A stretch of DNA of 64,000 bases from Paracoccus lutimaris (GTDB taxonomy: Bacteria > Pseudomonadota > Alphaproteobacteria > Rhodobacterales > Rhodobacteraceae). Below the pieces are notes generated by a model. The model had not been told where the DNA came from. It saw nothing but the letters and a program-made list of their open reading frames with translations, and did no database searches. The DNA is taken from contig NZ_QPJL01000014.1 in NCBI RefSeq assembly GCF_003337565.1, forward strand, positions 34,848 to 98,847, in the 5' to 3' direction. Positions 1 to 10,223 of the stretch are shown piece by piece (position 1 is the first letter of the stretch; each line of letters opens with the position of its first letter). A program made the translations under genes and the position numbers.

Positions 1-24
1 GGGCTGCGTTAAGTGGCGATTTGC

Positions 25-43
25 TATGTGATAACATAACATA
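25..43. promoter_or_regulatory. Zur-like operator upstream of zinT
   Basis: The 19-bp imperfect palindrome TATGTGATAACATAACATA (outer arms TATGT/ACATA, inner AT/AT) lies 47 bp before the zinT start in an AT-rich patch. Zinc-uptake repressor (Zur) boxes in proteobacteria are AT-rich palindromes built on GTTATNNNATAAC-like halves, and zinT is a classic Zur target. The palindrome is seen directly; the Zur assignment is inferred from the neighbouring gene. Confidence 0.55.
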
Positions 44-90
44 TTTGAGTTGTTAACCGCCGGTACCGGCAAGCAGAAAGGACAAGGGAC

Positions 91-825
91 ATGGAAAAGC
101 GGATGGGACAGGGGCCTGGACTGGGGCTCGGACTGCGGTTCGGACCGGGGCTGATGGCACTGGCGCTGGGAACGGCGCTGCAGATCACGCCGGCCATGGC
201 GCAGGCGGAGAGCGCCGCCACGGCCAAGGACAGCGCGCATGGCCACGATCACGCCCATGATCACGCCCATGACGCCAAGCCAGCTGAGGAAAAGACCGTC
301 TATAAAGGCTATTTCGAGGACAGCCAGATCCAGGACCGCACGCTGGCCGATTGGCAGGGCGACTGGCAATCCGTCTATCCCTATCTGACCGATGGCACGC
401 TGGACCCGGTCATGGCCCACAAGGCCGAAAAGGGCGACAAGACCGCGCAGGAATACCGCGACTATTACGATATCGGCTATCGCACCGATGTGAACCGCAT
501 CGTCATCAAGGGCGAGCAGGTCAGCTTCCACCGGGGCGAGGCCGTGGTTTCGGGCGAATATGCCAATGACGGCCACGAGACGCTGACCTACAAGAAGGGC
601 AATCGCGGCGTGCGCTATATCTTCAAGAAAGTCTCGGGCGATGCCGGCGCGCCGCAATTCATCCAGTTCAGCGACCATGCCATTGCACCCGTCAAAGCAG
701 GGCATTACCATCTTTATTGGGGTGAGGACCGCGCCGCCCTGCTTAACGAGATTACCAACTGGCCGACATATTACCCGGCTGGGCTGGATGGGTCGCAGAT
801 CGTCGCTGAAATGCTGGCGCATTGA
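91..825 (+). CDS. zinT: Periplasmic zinc/cadmium-binding protein ZinT
   Basis: This is a ZinT (YodA) family protein of 244 aa, a periplasmic zinc carrier that delivers metal to ZnuABC-type uptake during zinc starvation. A signal peptide runs to about residue 37 (ends AMAQA) and has an unusual Gly/Leu/Pro-rich n-region. A histidine-rich linker with repeated HDHAH units follows at about residues 49-60 and could hold extra metal. The conserved ZinT core starts at VYKGYFEDSQ; the C-terminal HYHLYWGED segment carries the metal-ligand histidines of the lipocalin-like fold. The ATG has a good AAGGA ribosome site; ATG at residue 5 is an alternative. The gene stands alone, with an AT-rich palindrome at 25-43 suggesting Zur control. 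No znu genes are in the window. Confidence 0.93.
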   Translation: MEKRMGQGPGLGLGLRFGPGLMALALGTALQITPAMAQAESAATAKDSAHGHDHAHDHAHDAKPAEEKTVYKGYFEDSQIQDRTLADWQGDWQSVYPYLTDGTLDPVMAHKAEKGDKTAQEYRDYYDIGYRTDVNRIVIKGEQVSFHRGEAVVSGEYANDGHETLTYKKGNRGVRYIFKKVSGDAGAPQFIQFSDHAIAPVKAGHYHLYWGEDRAALLNEITNWPTYYPAGLDGSQIVAEMLAH

Positions 826-905
826 TTGCTGCGTGTTGACTGCGGTGTCGTGATCCGGCCTGCTGAGTGGCTTGTGGTGGGGCCGCCATAGACCGGATGA
901 AGGAC

Positions 906-929
906 GAGGGGTGGCGAAAGCCACCCCTC
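906..929. terminator. Hairpin between zinT and uvrC
   Basis: A perfect 10-bp stem GAGGGGTGGC/GCCACCCCTC closes a GAAA loop (as read on +). It lies 80 bp beyond zinT and 20 bp beyond the uvrC stop, between convergent genes. No strong T-run follows on either strand, so it may act as a bidirectional or Rho-assisted terminator. Confidence 0.55.
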
Positions 930-948
930 AGCCGTTCTGGCGCTGCCC

Positions 949-2844
949 TCAGGCTTTCTGGAAATGGTCGACGATCTTTTGCGCCAGCTGCTCGCTGATG
1001 CCGTCCACGGCCATCAGATCGGCCAGCCCGGCGCGGCTGACCGCCTTGGCGCTGCCGAAATGCGCCAGAAGCGCGCGTTTGCGCGCCGCGCCGACGCCCG
1101 CGATCTCGTCCAGAGGGTTCGCCATCACCGATTTGGCGCGCTTGGCGCGGTGGGTGCCGATGGCCCAGCGATGCGCCTCGTCGCGCAGGCGCTGGACGAA
1201 ATACAGCACCGGGTCGTTCATGCGCAGGGCAAAGGGGCGCCGGCCGGGGCGGTGGAATTCCTCTTTGCCGTGGTCGCGGTCCTGACCCTTGGCGACGCCG
1301 ATCATCGGGATGTCCTCGACCCCCATCTCGACCATGATCTCATGCACCGCGCTGACCTGTCCGGCGCCGCCGTCGATCAGCAGCAGGTCGGGCCAGATAT
1401 CGGTCTGGCGGTCCGGGTCGTCCTTCAGCAGGCGCGAAAAGCGGCGGGTCAGCACCTCTTTCATCATGCCGAAATCGTCGCCCGGGGTGATCTCGGTGCC
1501 CTTGATGTTGAACTTGCGATACTGGCTTTTGATCCAGCCCTCGGGGCCGGCGACGACCATGCCGCCGACCGCATTCGTGCCCTGAATGTGGCTGTTGTCA
1601 TAGATCTCGATGCGCTGCGGCGCCTCGGGCAGGTCGAACGCCTCGGCCAGAGCTTCCAGCAGCCGGGCCTGTGCGGCGCTTTCCGACATGCGCCGGGCCA
1701 GGCTCTCGCGGGCATTGCGCAGGGCGTTTTCCACGAGTTCCGCCTTTTCGCCGCGCTGGGGCACGCCCAGCGTGACCTTGCGCCCGGCTTTCTCGGAGAG
1801 CGCCTCGGTCATCAGGTCGGGATCCTCGATCCCGTGCGACAGCAGGATCATGCGCGGCGGCACCTTGCCGTCATAGAACTGCACCAGAAAGGCCTGCATC
1901 ACCTCATCGGCGGATTCGACGCCGTTCAGTTTCGGATAAAAGTCGCGGTTTCCCCAGCTTTGATTGCCGCGAATGAAAAAGACCTGCACACAGGCTTGCC
2001 CGCCCTCGAGATGCAGGGCGACCACGTCCGCCTCGGGGACGCCGCGCGGGTTGATGGCCTGCACCGATTGCACGGCGGTCAGCGCCTTGATGCGGTCCCG
2101 CAGCGCGGCGGCGCGCTCATATTCCATCGCCTCGCTGGCCGCTGACATTTCACGCGCAAGCTGCACCTGAATGGCGGTGGACTTGCCGCGCAGGAACAGT
2201 TCGGCATCCGCAACCAGCGCCTTGTAATCCTCAAGCCCGATGCGGCCGACGCAGGGGGCAGAGCAACGCTTGATCTGGTAAAGCAGGCAGGGCCGGCTGC
2301 GGCCGCTGAAGGTGGCATCCGTGCAGGACCGCAGCAGGAACACCCGCTGAAGGTGGTTCAGCGTCCGGTTCACCGCCCCGGCGCTGGCAAAGGGGCCGTA
2401 ATAGTCGCCCTTTTCCGATTTCGCGCCGCGATGCTTCTTGATCTGGGCAAAGGGGTGAGATTTCGCGACCAGAATGTTCGGAAAGCTTTTATCGTCGCGC
2501 AAAAGCACGTTGTAGCGCGGCTTCAGCTGCTTGATGAGGTTCTGCTCCAAGAGCAGCGCCTCGGTCTCGGTGCGCGTGGTCAGAAACATCATCGAGCATG
2601 TCTCGCGGATCATCCGCGCGATCCGCGCCGAATGACCGCTGCCCCGCGCATAGTTCGAGACCCGCGCCTTGAGGTTGCGCGCCTTGCCGACGTAAAGCAC
2701 CGCACCCTGAGCATCCAGCATCCGATAGACTCCCGGCGAGCCGTCGAGCGTCTTCAGATAGTCCTGAATCAGCGCCTGCCCGGTCTTGGCGGCCGGCGTT
2801 CCGGTGGGCGTTTCTGCGGGCTTTTCGGTGGGGGAATCGGTCAT
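949..2844 (-). CDS. uvrC: Excinuclease ABC subunit C
   Basis: UvrC, 631 aa, makes the dual incisions flanking a DNA lesion in nucleotide excision repair, acting with UvrA and UvrB. Domains in order: a Pro/Thr-rich N-terminal tail of about 25 residues; a GIY-YIG nuclease domain (GVYRMLD...VLYVGKA) at about 35-120; a Cys-rich segment ([16 protein letters not shown]) at about 185-200; a UVR motif ([17 protein letters not shown]) near 240; the RNase H-like nuclease domain with IEIYDNSH near 410 and LLIDGGAGQ near 500; and tandem helix-hairpin-helix motifs at the end ([25 protein letters not shown]). Length is normal. In many alphaproteobacteria uvrC is followed by pgsA and moa genes; here it converges on zinT instead. 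Confidence 0.97.
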   Translation of the reverse strand: MTDSPTEKPAETPTGTPAAKTGQALIQDYLKTLDGSPGVYRMLDAQGAVLYVGKARNLKARVSNYARGSGHSARIARMIRETCSMMFLTTRTETEALLLEQNLIKQLKPRYNVLLRDDKSFPNILVAKSHPFAQIKKHRGAKSEKGDYYGPFASAGAVNRTLNHLQRVFLLRSCTDATFSGRSRPCLLYQIKRCSAPCVGRIGLEDYKALVADAELFLRGKSTAIQVQLAREMSAASEAMEYERAAALRDRIKALTAVQSVQAINPRGVPEADVVALHLEGGQACVQVFFIRGNQSWGNRDFYPKLNGVESADEVMQAFLVQFYDGKVPPRMILLSHGIEDPDLMTEALSEKAGRKVTLGVPQRGEKAELVENALRNARESLARRMSESAAQARLLEALAEAFDLPEAPQRIEIYDNSHIQGTNAVGGMVVAGPEGWIKSQYRKFNIKGTEITPGDDFGMMKEVLTRRFSRLLKDDPDRQTDIWPDLLLIDGGAGQVSAVHEIMVEMGVEDIPMIGVAKGQDRDHGKEEFHRPGRRPFALRMNDPVLYFVQRLRDEAHRWAIGTHRAKRAKSVMANPLDEIAGVGAARKRALLAHFGSAKAVSRAGLADLMAVDGISEQLAQKIVDHFQKA

Positions 2845-3146
2845 CTTGTTAACCAGGTGATTCTTTGCTGCGTCTGCAAAATTGAACCGTGGGGTTCAAG
2901 AAGAATCCTGTCCACGGAATCTGTGGATAAGTCTGTGGGTGTCCTTGGGGGAAGAGGGTATTCGCCAAGGCATTGTTGGGGATTCAAGGGTTTGCCTAAA
3001 AAATAGACAGTTTTGCAAGGTGTTGATATCAAACATATGTTTTTGTCCTTGGTGCAATGCTCTGAAATCCTTGCCAGAATCGTGAAGGTTTCGTGAATGC
3101 CATCCGAAAGGTGGACAACTTGTCGCGTCTGGCGCGAAATCCGGGT
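2845..3146. other. Intergenic spacer with DnaA-box-like sequences
   Basis: This 302-nt gene-free stretch lies between the uvrC start and the SDR stop. It is AT-richer than its surroundings, notably at about 2995-3070. It holds one perfect DnaA box (TGTGGATAA at 2922-2930, the reverse complement of TTATCCACA), a 7/9 match (GGTGGACAA, about 3110-3118) and weaker matches near 2908-2918 and 2933-2941. It presumably also contains the uvrC promoter. I see no convincing ORF; frames crossing it lack ribosome sites and homology. Confidence 0.45.
2922..2930 (-). promoter_or_regulatory. Perfect DnaA box
   Basis: TGTGGATAA on + reads TTATCCACA on the minus strand, the exact consensus DnaA-binding site. 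A single perfect box can occur by chance or mark a DnaA-regulated gene (uvrC starts 78 bp away), so it does not prove an origin. Confidence 0.5.
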
Positions 3147-3917
3147 CTATTCTACCCCCAGAACGTCGGGGGTACGCCATCCCAGATGCTGGCCGCCATC
3201 CACGCAGATCAGCTGTCCGGTCACGGAATCGGCGTTCAGAAAGTATCCCAGAGCCGCCTGAATGTCTGCGGGACCTGCGCCCCGCTCAAGGATCGTGGCG
3301 GCGCGCTGGCGGGCGAAATGGTCGTCCGACTGGCGGCTGCCCTGCAGGGTCGGGCCGGGGCCGATGGCATTGACGCGGATATCTGGGGCCAGCGCCTGCG
3401 CCGAGGTCTGGGTCAGCCACCACAGCCCCGCCTTGGCCAGCGAATAGGTCATGAATTCGGGCGTGGGTTTCAGCACCCGCTGGTCGATCATGTTGACGAC
3501 CAGCGCCTGCGCGCGTGGCTCGGCCCCGCTGCGGTCGGCCTTGGGCGCCTGCCGGGCAAAGGCCTGCGTCAGCACGAAGGGCGCCCGCAGGTTCGAGCCC
3601 ATATGCCGGTCCCAGCTTTCCCGCGTGGCGCTGTCCAGATTGTCGTATTCAAAGATCGAGGCATTGTTGACCAGGACCGTCAGCGGCCCCAGCGCCTCAT
3701 GGACGCGGCTCACCAGCGTTTCGGTCTGGTCAAGGTCCAGCAGGTCGGCCGCGAAAATCTCGGCCCGGACGCCATGGGCGCGGGCCTCGGTGGCGGTTGC
3801 CTCGGCCTCGGCGGCCGAGCTGTTGTAATGGATCGCCACGTCATGGCCGCGCCGCGCCAGATACAGCGCCATGGCCCGGCCCAGCCTGCGCGCCCCGGCT
3901 GTCACCAGCGCCGTCAC
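3147..3917 (-). CDS. SDR-family oxidoreductase, pteridine reductase-like
   Basis: A short-chain dehydrogenase/reductase of 256 aa. The nucleotide-binding glycine motif reads TAGARRLG near residue 6; the Arg in this TGxxxR-type motif is typical of NADPH-dependent pteridine reductases and FolM-like dihydromonapterin reductases. NNAS follows near 85, the catalytic Tyr-Lys motif YSLAK near 165, and INAIGPGP-like text (VNAIGPGPT) after it. The chosen start is GTG at 3917, whose first base is within the last codons of the exchanger gene (GTGA overlap). The open frame continues upstream, but that part is a shadow of the exchanger. It ends a chain of four overlapping genes, implying translational coupling. 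Substrate is inferred from motif style only. Confidence 0.8.
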   Translation of the reverse strand: MTALVTAGARRLGRAMALYLARRGHDVAIHYNSSAAEAEATATEARAHGVRAEIFAADLLDLDQTETLVSRVHEALGPLTVLVNNASIFEYDNLDSATRESWDRHMGSNLRAPFVLTQAFARQAPKADRSGAEPRAQALVVNMIDQRVLKPTPEFMTYSLAKAGLWWLTQTSAQALAPDIRVNAIGPGPTLQGSRQSDDHFARQRAATILERGAGPADIQAALGYFLNADSVTGQLICVDGGQHLGWRTPDVLGVE

Positions 3918-4870
3918 AGCATCGACCCCACGTAAAGCCCATAGGCGGCCAGAAAGCCCGCCCCGGCCAGCCGGCCCAGCGGCCAGCGCAGGAACAGGAA
4001 GGGCGCCGGCAGCAGCGCGGTCGCCAGCATGATCCACAGATCGCGGTTCATCATCTGCTCGGGCACCGGCAGGGTGCCGATCAGCGCGGTGACGCCCAGA
4101 ATCGACAGGATGTTGAAGATGTTCGAGCCGATGACATTCCCCAGCGCCAGATCGGCCCGCCCGCGCAGGGCGGCGATGACCGAGGTCGCCAGTTCCGGCA
4201 ACGAGGTCCCGACCGCGACCAGCGTCAGGCCGATCACCGCCTCGCTGATCCCCAGCAGGCGGGCGATGTCGGTGGCGCCAGTGACCAGCACCTGACCGCC
4301 CACCGGCAGCGCCACCAGACCGATGCCCAGCCAGAGCAGGATCCTGCGCCAAGGGGCGAGCTCGGCCCCGCCGCCCAGTTCGGCCCCGATGCTGTCGCCG
4401 CTGGCGGGCGTCAGTGCGGCATCACGGCGCGCCGTGGTGATCTGGCGCCAGACCACCAGCACCAGAGCGCCCAGCATGATCAGGCCCTGCGGCCAGTGGA
4501 TCGGCCCCAGATGCGCGAACAGGATGACCAGCAGCGTCGCTGCAACCATCAGCGCCCAGCTTTCGCGCAGGTCGGCCTGATCGGTGCGGATGCCCGCGAT
4601 CAGCGCCGGCAGGCCCAGCACGATCAGCACATTGGCGATATTCGAGCCGATGACATTTCCCAGCGCGATATCGGGCGAGCCGTTCAGCACCGCCGCGACC
4701 GAGACGATCATCTCGGGCGCCGAGGTGCCAAAGGCTACGACCGTCAGCCCGACGATCAGCGGCGGCAGGCCCAGCCGCAGCGACAGGGCGGTGGCGCCCC
4801 GCACCAGATATTCGCCGCCGATGACCAGGGCGATCAGACCGGCCAGCACAAGGGCGATATCGACGATCAT
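3914..4870 (-). CDS. Calcium/sodium antiporter, CaCA family (YrbG-like)
   Basis: An inner-membrane cation exchanger of 318 aa. The two inverted alpha-repeats that form the ion path are clear: GTSAPEM with GNVIGSNIANVL in the first half, GTSLPELATS with GNVIGSNIFNIL in the second. About ten hydrophobic segments surround them, with a soluble loop at about residues 140-170 containing TTARRDAALT. Family members exchange Ca2+ (or K+) for Na+. The ATG overlaps the stop of the 36-aa ORF upstream (ATGA), and its own stop overlaps the GTG of the SDR gene, so all are likely made from one message. Length and repeats are normal for the bacterial YrbG group. Confidence 0.93.
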   Translation of the reverse strand: MIVDIALVLAGLIALVIGGEYLVRGATALSLRLGLPPLIVGLTVVAFGTSAPEMIVSVAAVLNGSPDIALGNVIGSNIANVLIVLGLPALIAGIRTDQADLRESWALMVAATLLVILFAHLGPIHWPQGLIMLGALVLVVWRQITTARRDAALTPASGDSIGAELGGGAELAPWRRILLWLGIGLVALPVGGQVLVTGATDIARLLGISEAVIGLTLVAVGTSLPELATSVIAALRGRADLALGNVIGSNIFNILSILGVTALIGTLPVPEQMMNRDLWIMLATALLPAPFLFLRWPLGRLAGAGFLAAYGLYVGSML

Positions 4871-4977
4871 TTATGCGGCAATCCAAGGATGCGGGCGATG
4901 ACGCGGCGCACGCCCGGCCCGGCGGCCAGGGCCAGCGCGACAATGACAAGCAGGAAGATGAGAACGAGCTTGATCAT
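4867..4977 (-). CDS. Small single-pass membrane peptide, 36 aa, unrecognised
   Basis: A 37-codon frame, too short for most gene callers. It starts with ATG at 4977, overlapping the stop of the S49 peptidase gene (ATGA), and stops at 4867, overlapping the ATG of the exchanger gene (ATGA). The peptide begins MIKLVLIFLLVIVALALAAG, one strong transmembrane helix of about 18 residues, followed by a basic amphipathic tail (PGVRRVIARILGLPHK). The exact double overlap is strong circumstantial evidence that it is translated. I do not recognise a family. It might be a small regulatory or assembly subunit for the peptidase or exchanger; that is inference only. Confidence 0.7.
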   Translation of the reverse strand: MIKLVLIFLLVIVALALAAGPGVRRVIARILGLPHK

Positions 4978-5774
4978 CCGCGTCCGGCCCCGAAACGTGC
5001 AAAGGCCGCGCGTTCCTCGACGCTGTCGATCACCGCATCGGCGGAAATCCCAAAGCGGCGCAGCAGCGGCACGCGCTGGCCATAGGTCAGGAAACGCACG
5101 TCCTTGCCGTAAAGCTCGCGCATCTTGGGGACCAGATGGGCGATGCCATCGGCCAGACCCAGCTCGACCGCATCGCGGCCGGTCCAGATCTCGCCGGTGA
5201 AGAGGTCGCGATCGCTGGGCAGACGGTTGCCGCGCCGGGCGATGACCTGATCCTTGAAGGCCTGATGGATCGGGACCAGAAGGCGTTCCAGCCGCGCGAC
5301 ATCCTCGGGGGTTTCGGGGCGGAACGGGTCCAGCATGGATTTTGAGCGCCCGGCGGTATGCACGCGCCGTTCGATCCCGTGGCGCTGGATCAGCTCGGTA
5401 AAGCCGAAGCCGGCCGCGATCACCCCGATCGAGCCCAGGACCGAACTGTCATCGGCCCAGATGTAATCGGCGGCGCTGGCCAGCCAATAGCCGCCCGAGG
5501 CCGCCACATCCTCGACAAAGGCATGGACGGGGACGTCATGTTCTTGCGACAGGCGGCGGATGCGGGCGCCGATCAGGCTGGATTGCACCGGCGAGCCGCC
5601 GGGCGAATTGATCGCCAGCGCCACGGCCAGAGGTTTCTTGCGCTTGAAGGCGCGTTCCAGCAGCGGGGCCAGAGCGGCATCCGACAGCCCGGCGCCGCGC
5701 CCGGTCGCGCCGATGGTGCCTTGCAGGCGCAGGACGGCCACGCTGGCCGTGCGGGTCAGGAATGGGATTTTCAT
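4974..5774 (-). CDS. S49-family peptidase (SppA/SohB-like)
   Basis: A serine protease of the signal-peptide-peptidase A / SohB family, 266 aa from the ATG at 5774 (MKIPFLTR). An upstream TTG at 5810 is open but less likely. Visible family motifs: INSPGGSPVQS near residue 70, the core oxyanion region; AFVEDVAASGGYWLASAADYI near 105, containing the catalytic serine in ASGGY; and SVLGSIGVI near 135; a lysine base is expected in the IERRVHTAGRSKSML segment. The protein is of the short, single-domain type and lacks a clear N-terminal membrane anchor. It is the first gene of the ATGA-linked chain with the 36-aa peptide, exchanger and SDR. It probably degrades membrane peptides or membrane proteins. 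Confidence 0.9.
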   Translation of the reverse strand: MKIPFLTRTASVAVLRLQGTIGATGRGAGLSDAALAPLLERAFKRKKPLAVALAINSPGGSPVQSSLIGARIRRLSQEHDVPVHAFVEDVAASGGYWLASAADYIWADDSSVLGSIGVIAAGFGFTELIQRHGIERRVHTAGRSKSMLDPFRPETPEDVARLERLLVPIHQAFKDQVIARRGNRLPSDRDLFTGEIWTGRDAVELGLADGIAHLVPKMRELYGKDVRFLTYGQRVPLLRRFGISADAVIDSVEERAAFARFGAGRG

Positions 5775-5814
5775 GCCCAAGCAGATAGGCGCGCCGGGGC
5801 CATCCGGCAAGCGG

Positions 5815-6690
5815 TCATCCGCGTTCTTTCAGGAAAGCCATGACTTCGGCCCGGTCGGGCATGGCGTCGCCCGCCCCCTTGCGGGTGACCTGAATGGCGG
5901 CGGCGGCCGAGGCGTGGCGCAAAGCGGTCTGTGGGTCCTCATTGCGCGACAGCCCGGCGGCGAACCAGCCGGCAAAGCAGTCGCCGGCGCCGGTCGTATC
6001 GACCGCCTGCACCTTGAAGGCCGGCTGGTGCCAGACCTGACCCGAGCGCAGATCGCGATATTCCGCCCCCTCGGCTCCGCGCGTGATCAGCATGCCCTCG
6101 ACCGGCAGATCCTCGCCAAAGGCGGCGAAGGTGTCGCGGGCCTCGACCTCGTTGACGGCAAGGATGGTCACATGCGGCAGCACGGCGCGCAGCGGCTCAA
6201 TCTCGAAGGGGGCGGCAGAATAGATCACCCGGGCACCTGCGGCATGGGCGCGGGCGGCCGCCTCGGCCTGCAGGTTGGTTTCGTTCTGCAGCATCAGGAT
6301 GTCGCCGGGGCCGATGCCGGCAAGGTCGCGCTCCAGCAGGGTCGGGGGCAGGGCATGGTTCGCGCCGCCATGCAGGATGATCGAATTCTCGCCGCCCCCA
6401 TCGACCAGAATGATGGCATGGCCCGTCGCAACCCCTTCAAGCCGCGCGATCGCGCCGGTCCCGGCCCCCGCCGCTGCAAGCTTGTCCAGAACCCAGCCAT
6501 CGCCCGCGCCCATCGCGCCCAGATGCTGGACTTGGGCACCGGCGCGGGCGGCGGCCACCGACTGGTTCGCGCCCTTGCCGCCCAGCCCCAGCGCATAGCC
6601 CTGCGAGCTGATCGTCTCGCCGGCGCGCGGCAGGGCGGTCAGACGATAGACATGGTCGATATTGATCGAGCCGAGATTATAGATCGTCAT
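5815..6690 (-). CDS. PfkB-family carbohydrate kinase, ribokinase-like
   Basis: A 291-aa sugar kinase of the ribokinase/PfkB family, expected to phosphorylate a pentose or related compound with ATP. Start is ATG 6690 (MTIYNLGSINIDHV) behind GGGGGGCGGCGC. Signature 1 (GGKGANQSVAAARAGA) is near residue 36 and signature 2 (DTTGAGDCFAGWFAAGL), holding the catalytic Asp, is near 240. The N-terminal GSINIDHVYR resembles the substrate-binding start of ribokinases. It runs on the same strand as the S49 chain with about 40 nt between, so could share its message. No transporter or isomerase accompanies it, so the sugar is unknown. Confidence 0.85.
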   Translation of the reverse strand: MTIYNLGSINIDHVYRLTALPRAGETISSQGYALGLGGKGANQSVAAARAGAQVQHLGAMGAGDGWVLDKLAAAGAGTGAIARLEGVATGHAIILVDGGGENSIILHGGANHALPPTLLERDLAGIGPGDILMLQNETNLQAEAAARAHAAGARVIYSAAPFEIEPLRAVLPHVTILAVNEVEARDTFAAFGEDLPVEGMLITRGAEGAEYRDLRSGQVWHQPAFKVQAVDTTGAGDCFAGWFAAGLSRNEDPQTALRHASAAAAIQVTRKGAGDAMPDRAEVMAFLKERG

Positions 6691-6763
6691 GCGCCGCCCC
6701 CCATTGCTGGCGCAATGTGACCGGGAATCCGGGGCTTTGTCCATATGCCGGGGCAGAAACGAA

Positions 6764-6789
6764 AAACGCGCCCGCTGAGGGGCGCGTTT
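6764..6789 (-). terminator. Intrinsic terminator of the bc1 operon
   Basis: Perfect 10-bp stem AAACGCGCCC/GGGCGCGTTT with a 6-nt loop, 20 nt after the petC stop. On the minus strand the stem runs directly into TTTTTC. This is a clear Rho-independent terminator separating petABC from the sugar kinase gene. Confidence 0.85.
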
Positions 6790-6809
6790 CGATTTTCAGG
6801 CCGCCCGGA

Positions 6810-8114
6810 TCACTCGGGCTTGCGCGGATGCTTGACCGACCACCACAGCTTCTTGTTGGTCAGGTAAAGCAGCGCCGCCAGCACGATCAGGAAGATCACC
6901 GAGGCGAAGCCGACCTGCTTGCGGTCCATCATCTTCGGCTCGGCCGTCCACATCAGGAAGGCGGCGACGTCCTTGGCCATCTGGTCGACCGTGGCCGGGG
7001 TGCCGTCCTCATAGGTGACCTGATCGTCGGTCAGCGGCTGCGGCATCTGGATCCAGTTACCGGCAAAGGCCGCGTTGTGATAGAAGGTGCTGCCCGCCTC
7101 CTCCTTGGTCTCGCCGTCATAGCCGGTCAGGATGGCGTGGATATATTCCGGGCCACCCGTGCCGTTGAACAGCTGCGACACACCCGTGCCATAAGGCCCG
7201 TGGAAGGCGGCGCGCGCCTTGGCCATCAGCGACAGGTCCGGACCCATGCCCTCGCCCGAGACGGTCGGGAAATGGTCGGTGGGAACGCGCGGACGGTCCT
7301 CGCCGCTTTCGGCATCGGTGATGTCGAATTGCGCGGCATAGGCGCGGACCTGATCCTCGGGCAGCTCGGGGCCACCGGCATCGCCCAGCGTGCGCAGCGG
7401 GACATAGCGCAGGCCGTGGCAGCCGGCGCAGACCTCGGTATAGACCTGCAGGCCGCGCTGAAGCTGGAACTGGTCATAGGTGCCGAACGGGCCTTCGAAG
7501 CTGAAGGCGACGTCCTCGATATGCGCGGCCTCGTGGCTGGCAGCGGCTTCACCTTCGGCGGCGTGTCCTTCCGCCGCGGGCTCGGCAGCGGCATGCGCCG
7601 CGTCTTCGCCTTCCGCCGCCGGTTCTGCAGCAGCCTCGGCCGGAGCCTCGGCAGCCGGTTCCGCCGCGGCTTCTGCGGCGGGTGCTTCTTCGGCAGCAGG
7701 GGCCTCGGCAGGTGCGGCCTCAGCCGCCGGCGCTTCGGCCGGAGCCTCGGCCTCAGCCGCAGGAGCGGCCTCGGCCGGCGCTTCCGCCGCCGGCTCGGCT
7801 GCGGGTTCTGCTGCGGGTTCTGCGGCCGGTTCTGCGGCAGGCTGTTCCGCCGCAGGTTCAGCAGGTGCTTCCGCTGCCGGGGCAGCCTCAGTCGCGGCCT
7901 CGGCAGCGGCTGCGGGTGCAGCCTCGGCCGGAGCCTCGGTCACCGCCTCGGCGACCGGTGCCGCCTCGGCCGCCGGAGCGGGCGAAGCGTTGTTTTGATA
8001 GCTCGAACCGGCAGGCGCGGTGGTCGCGGTGCTGGCGTCCTGCGCGATCGCGCCCCCTGCCAAAGCAACCGTCAGGGCCGCAATAGCCGTGAGCGATGCG
8101 TTTCTCATGGTCAT
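6810..8114 (-). CDS. petC: Cytochrome c1 with acidic N-terminal extension
   Basis: Cytochrome c1 (434 aa) of the bc1 complex, which passes electrons from the Rieske protein to soluble or membrane cytochrome c. A signal peptide ends near residue 24 (GGAIAQ). Residues about 44-195 are almost entirely Ala, Glu and Pro. The heme-attachment motif CAGCH is at 229-233, and a C-terminal transmembrane anchor ([14 protein letters not shown]) is followed by a basic tail. P. denitrificans cytochrome c1 is known for just such an acidic extension, thought to help dock or tether cytochrome c552; most other bc1 complexes lack it. It is the last gene of petABC. ATG 8114 and ATG 8108 are both possible starts; a GGAG site favours 8114. 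Confidence 0.97.
   Translation of the reverse strand: MTMRNASLTAIAALTVALAGGAIAQDASTATTAPAGSSYQNNASPAPAAEAAPVAEAVTEAPAEAAPAAAAEAATEAAPAAEAPAEPAAEQPAAEPAAEPAAEPAAEPAAEAPAEAAPAAEAEAPAEAPAAEAAPAEAPAAEEAPAAEAAAEPAAEAPAEAAAEPAAEGEDAAHAAAEPAAEGHAAEGEAAASHEAAHIEDVAFSFEGPFGTYDQFQLQRGLQVYTEVCAGCHGLRYVPLRTLGDAGGPELPEDQVRAYAAQFDITDAESGEDRPRVPTDHFPTVSGEGMGPDLSLMAKARAAFHGPYGTGVSQLFNGTGGPEYIHAILTGYDGETKEEAGSTFYHNAAFAGNWIQMPQPLTDDQVTYEDGTPATVDQMAKDVAAFLMWTAEPKMMDRKQVGFASVIFLIVLAALLYLTNKKLWWSVKHPRKPE
7530..7985 (-). repeat. Low-complexity repeat encoding the Ala/Glu/Pro domain
   Basis: About 450 bp inside petC encode units such as EPAA, EAPA and AAEA. A run of near-identical 12-bp units (EPAA repeated about five times, near 7795-7860) suggests expansion by slippage. 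All three frames on the opposite strand stay open across it, producing spurious Ala/Ser-rich ORFs. Confidence 0.85.
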
Positions 8115-8126
8115 TGTTGCCTCTCC

Positions 8127-10029
<1,903 letters not shown>

Positions 10030-10223
10030 GGGTTTGCTCTCCATTCTTGCCCCTTCGCGGGGCGATACGACCGAACGGGCCGTGACAAAGCACAGCCCTC
10101 GCCTAGGCGGTTCTAGCGATCAAATTCCTGTCAGTCCAGAAGGCCAGACCAGGGGATGTGCCGCAAATCGACGCAGGTGTGGGATTTTGGCTGTCCGCAT
10201 GCGGTCGAAAACCTGCGGTTGCG

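Noticed and set aside
2845..3146. Calling this spacer the chromosomal origin
   Set aside because: Only one perfect DnaA box, no ordered array and no neighbouring origin-linked genes such as dnaA, hemE or parAB; reported only as a weak candidate.
3797..5200. A 467-codon plus-strand Gln/Arg/Asp-rich frame
   Set aside because: Opposite the exchanger gene; composition is typical of an antisense shadow of a membrane protein.
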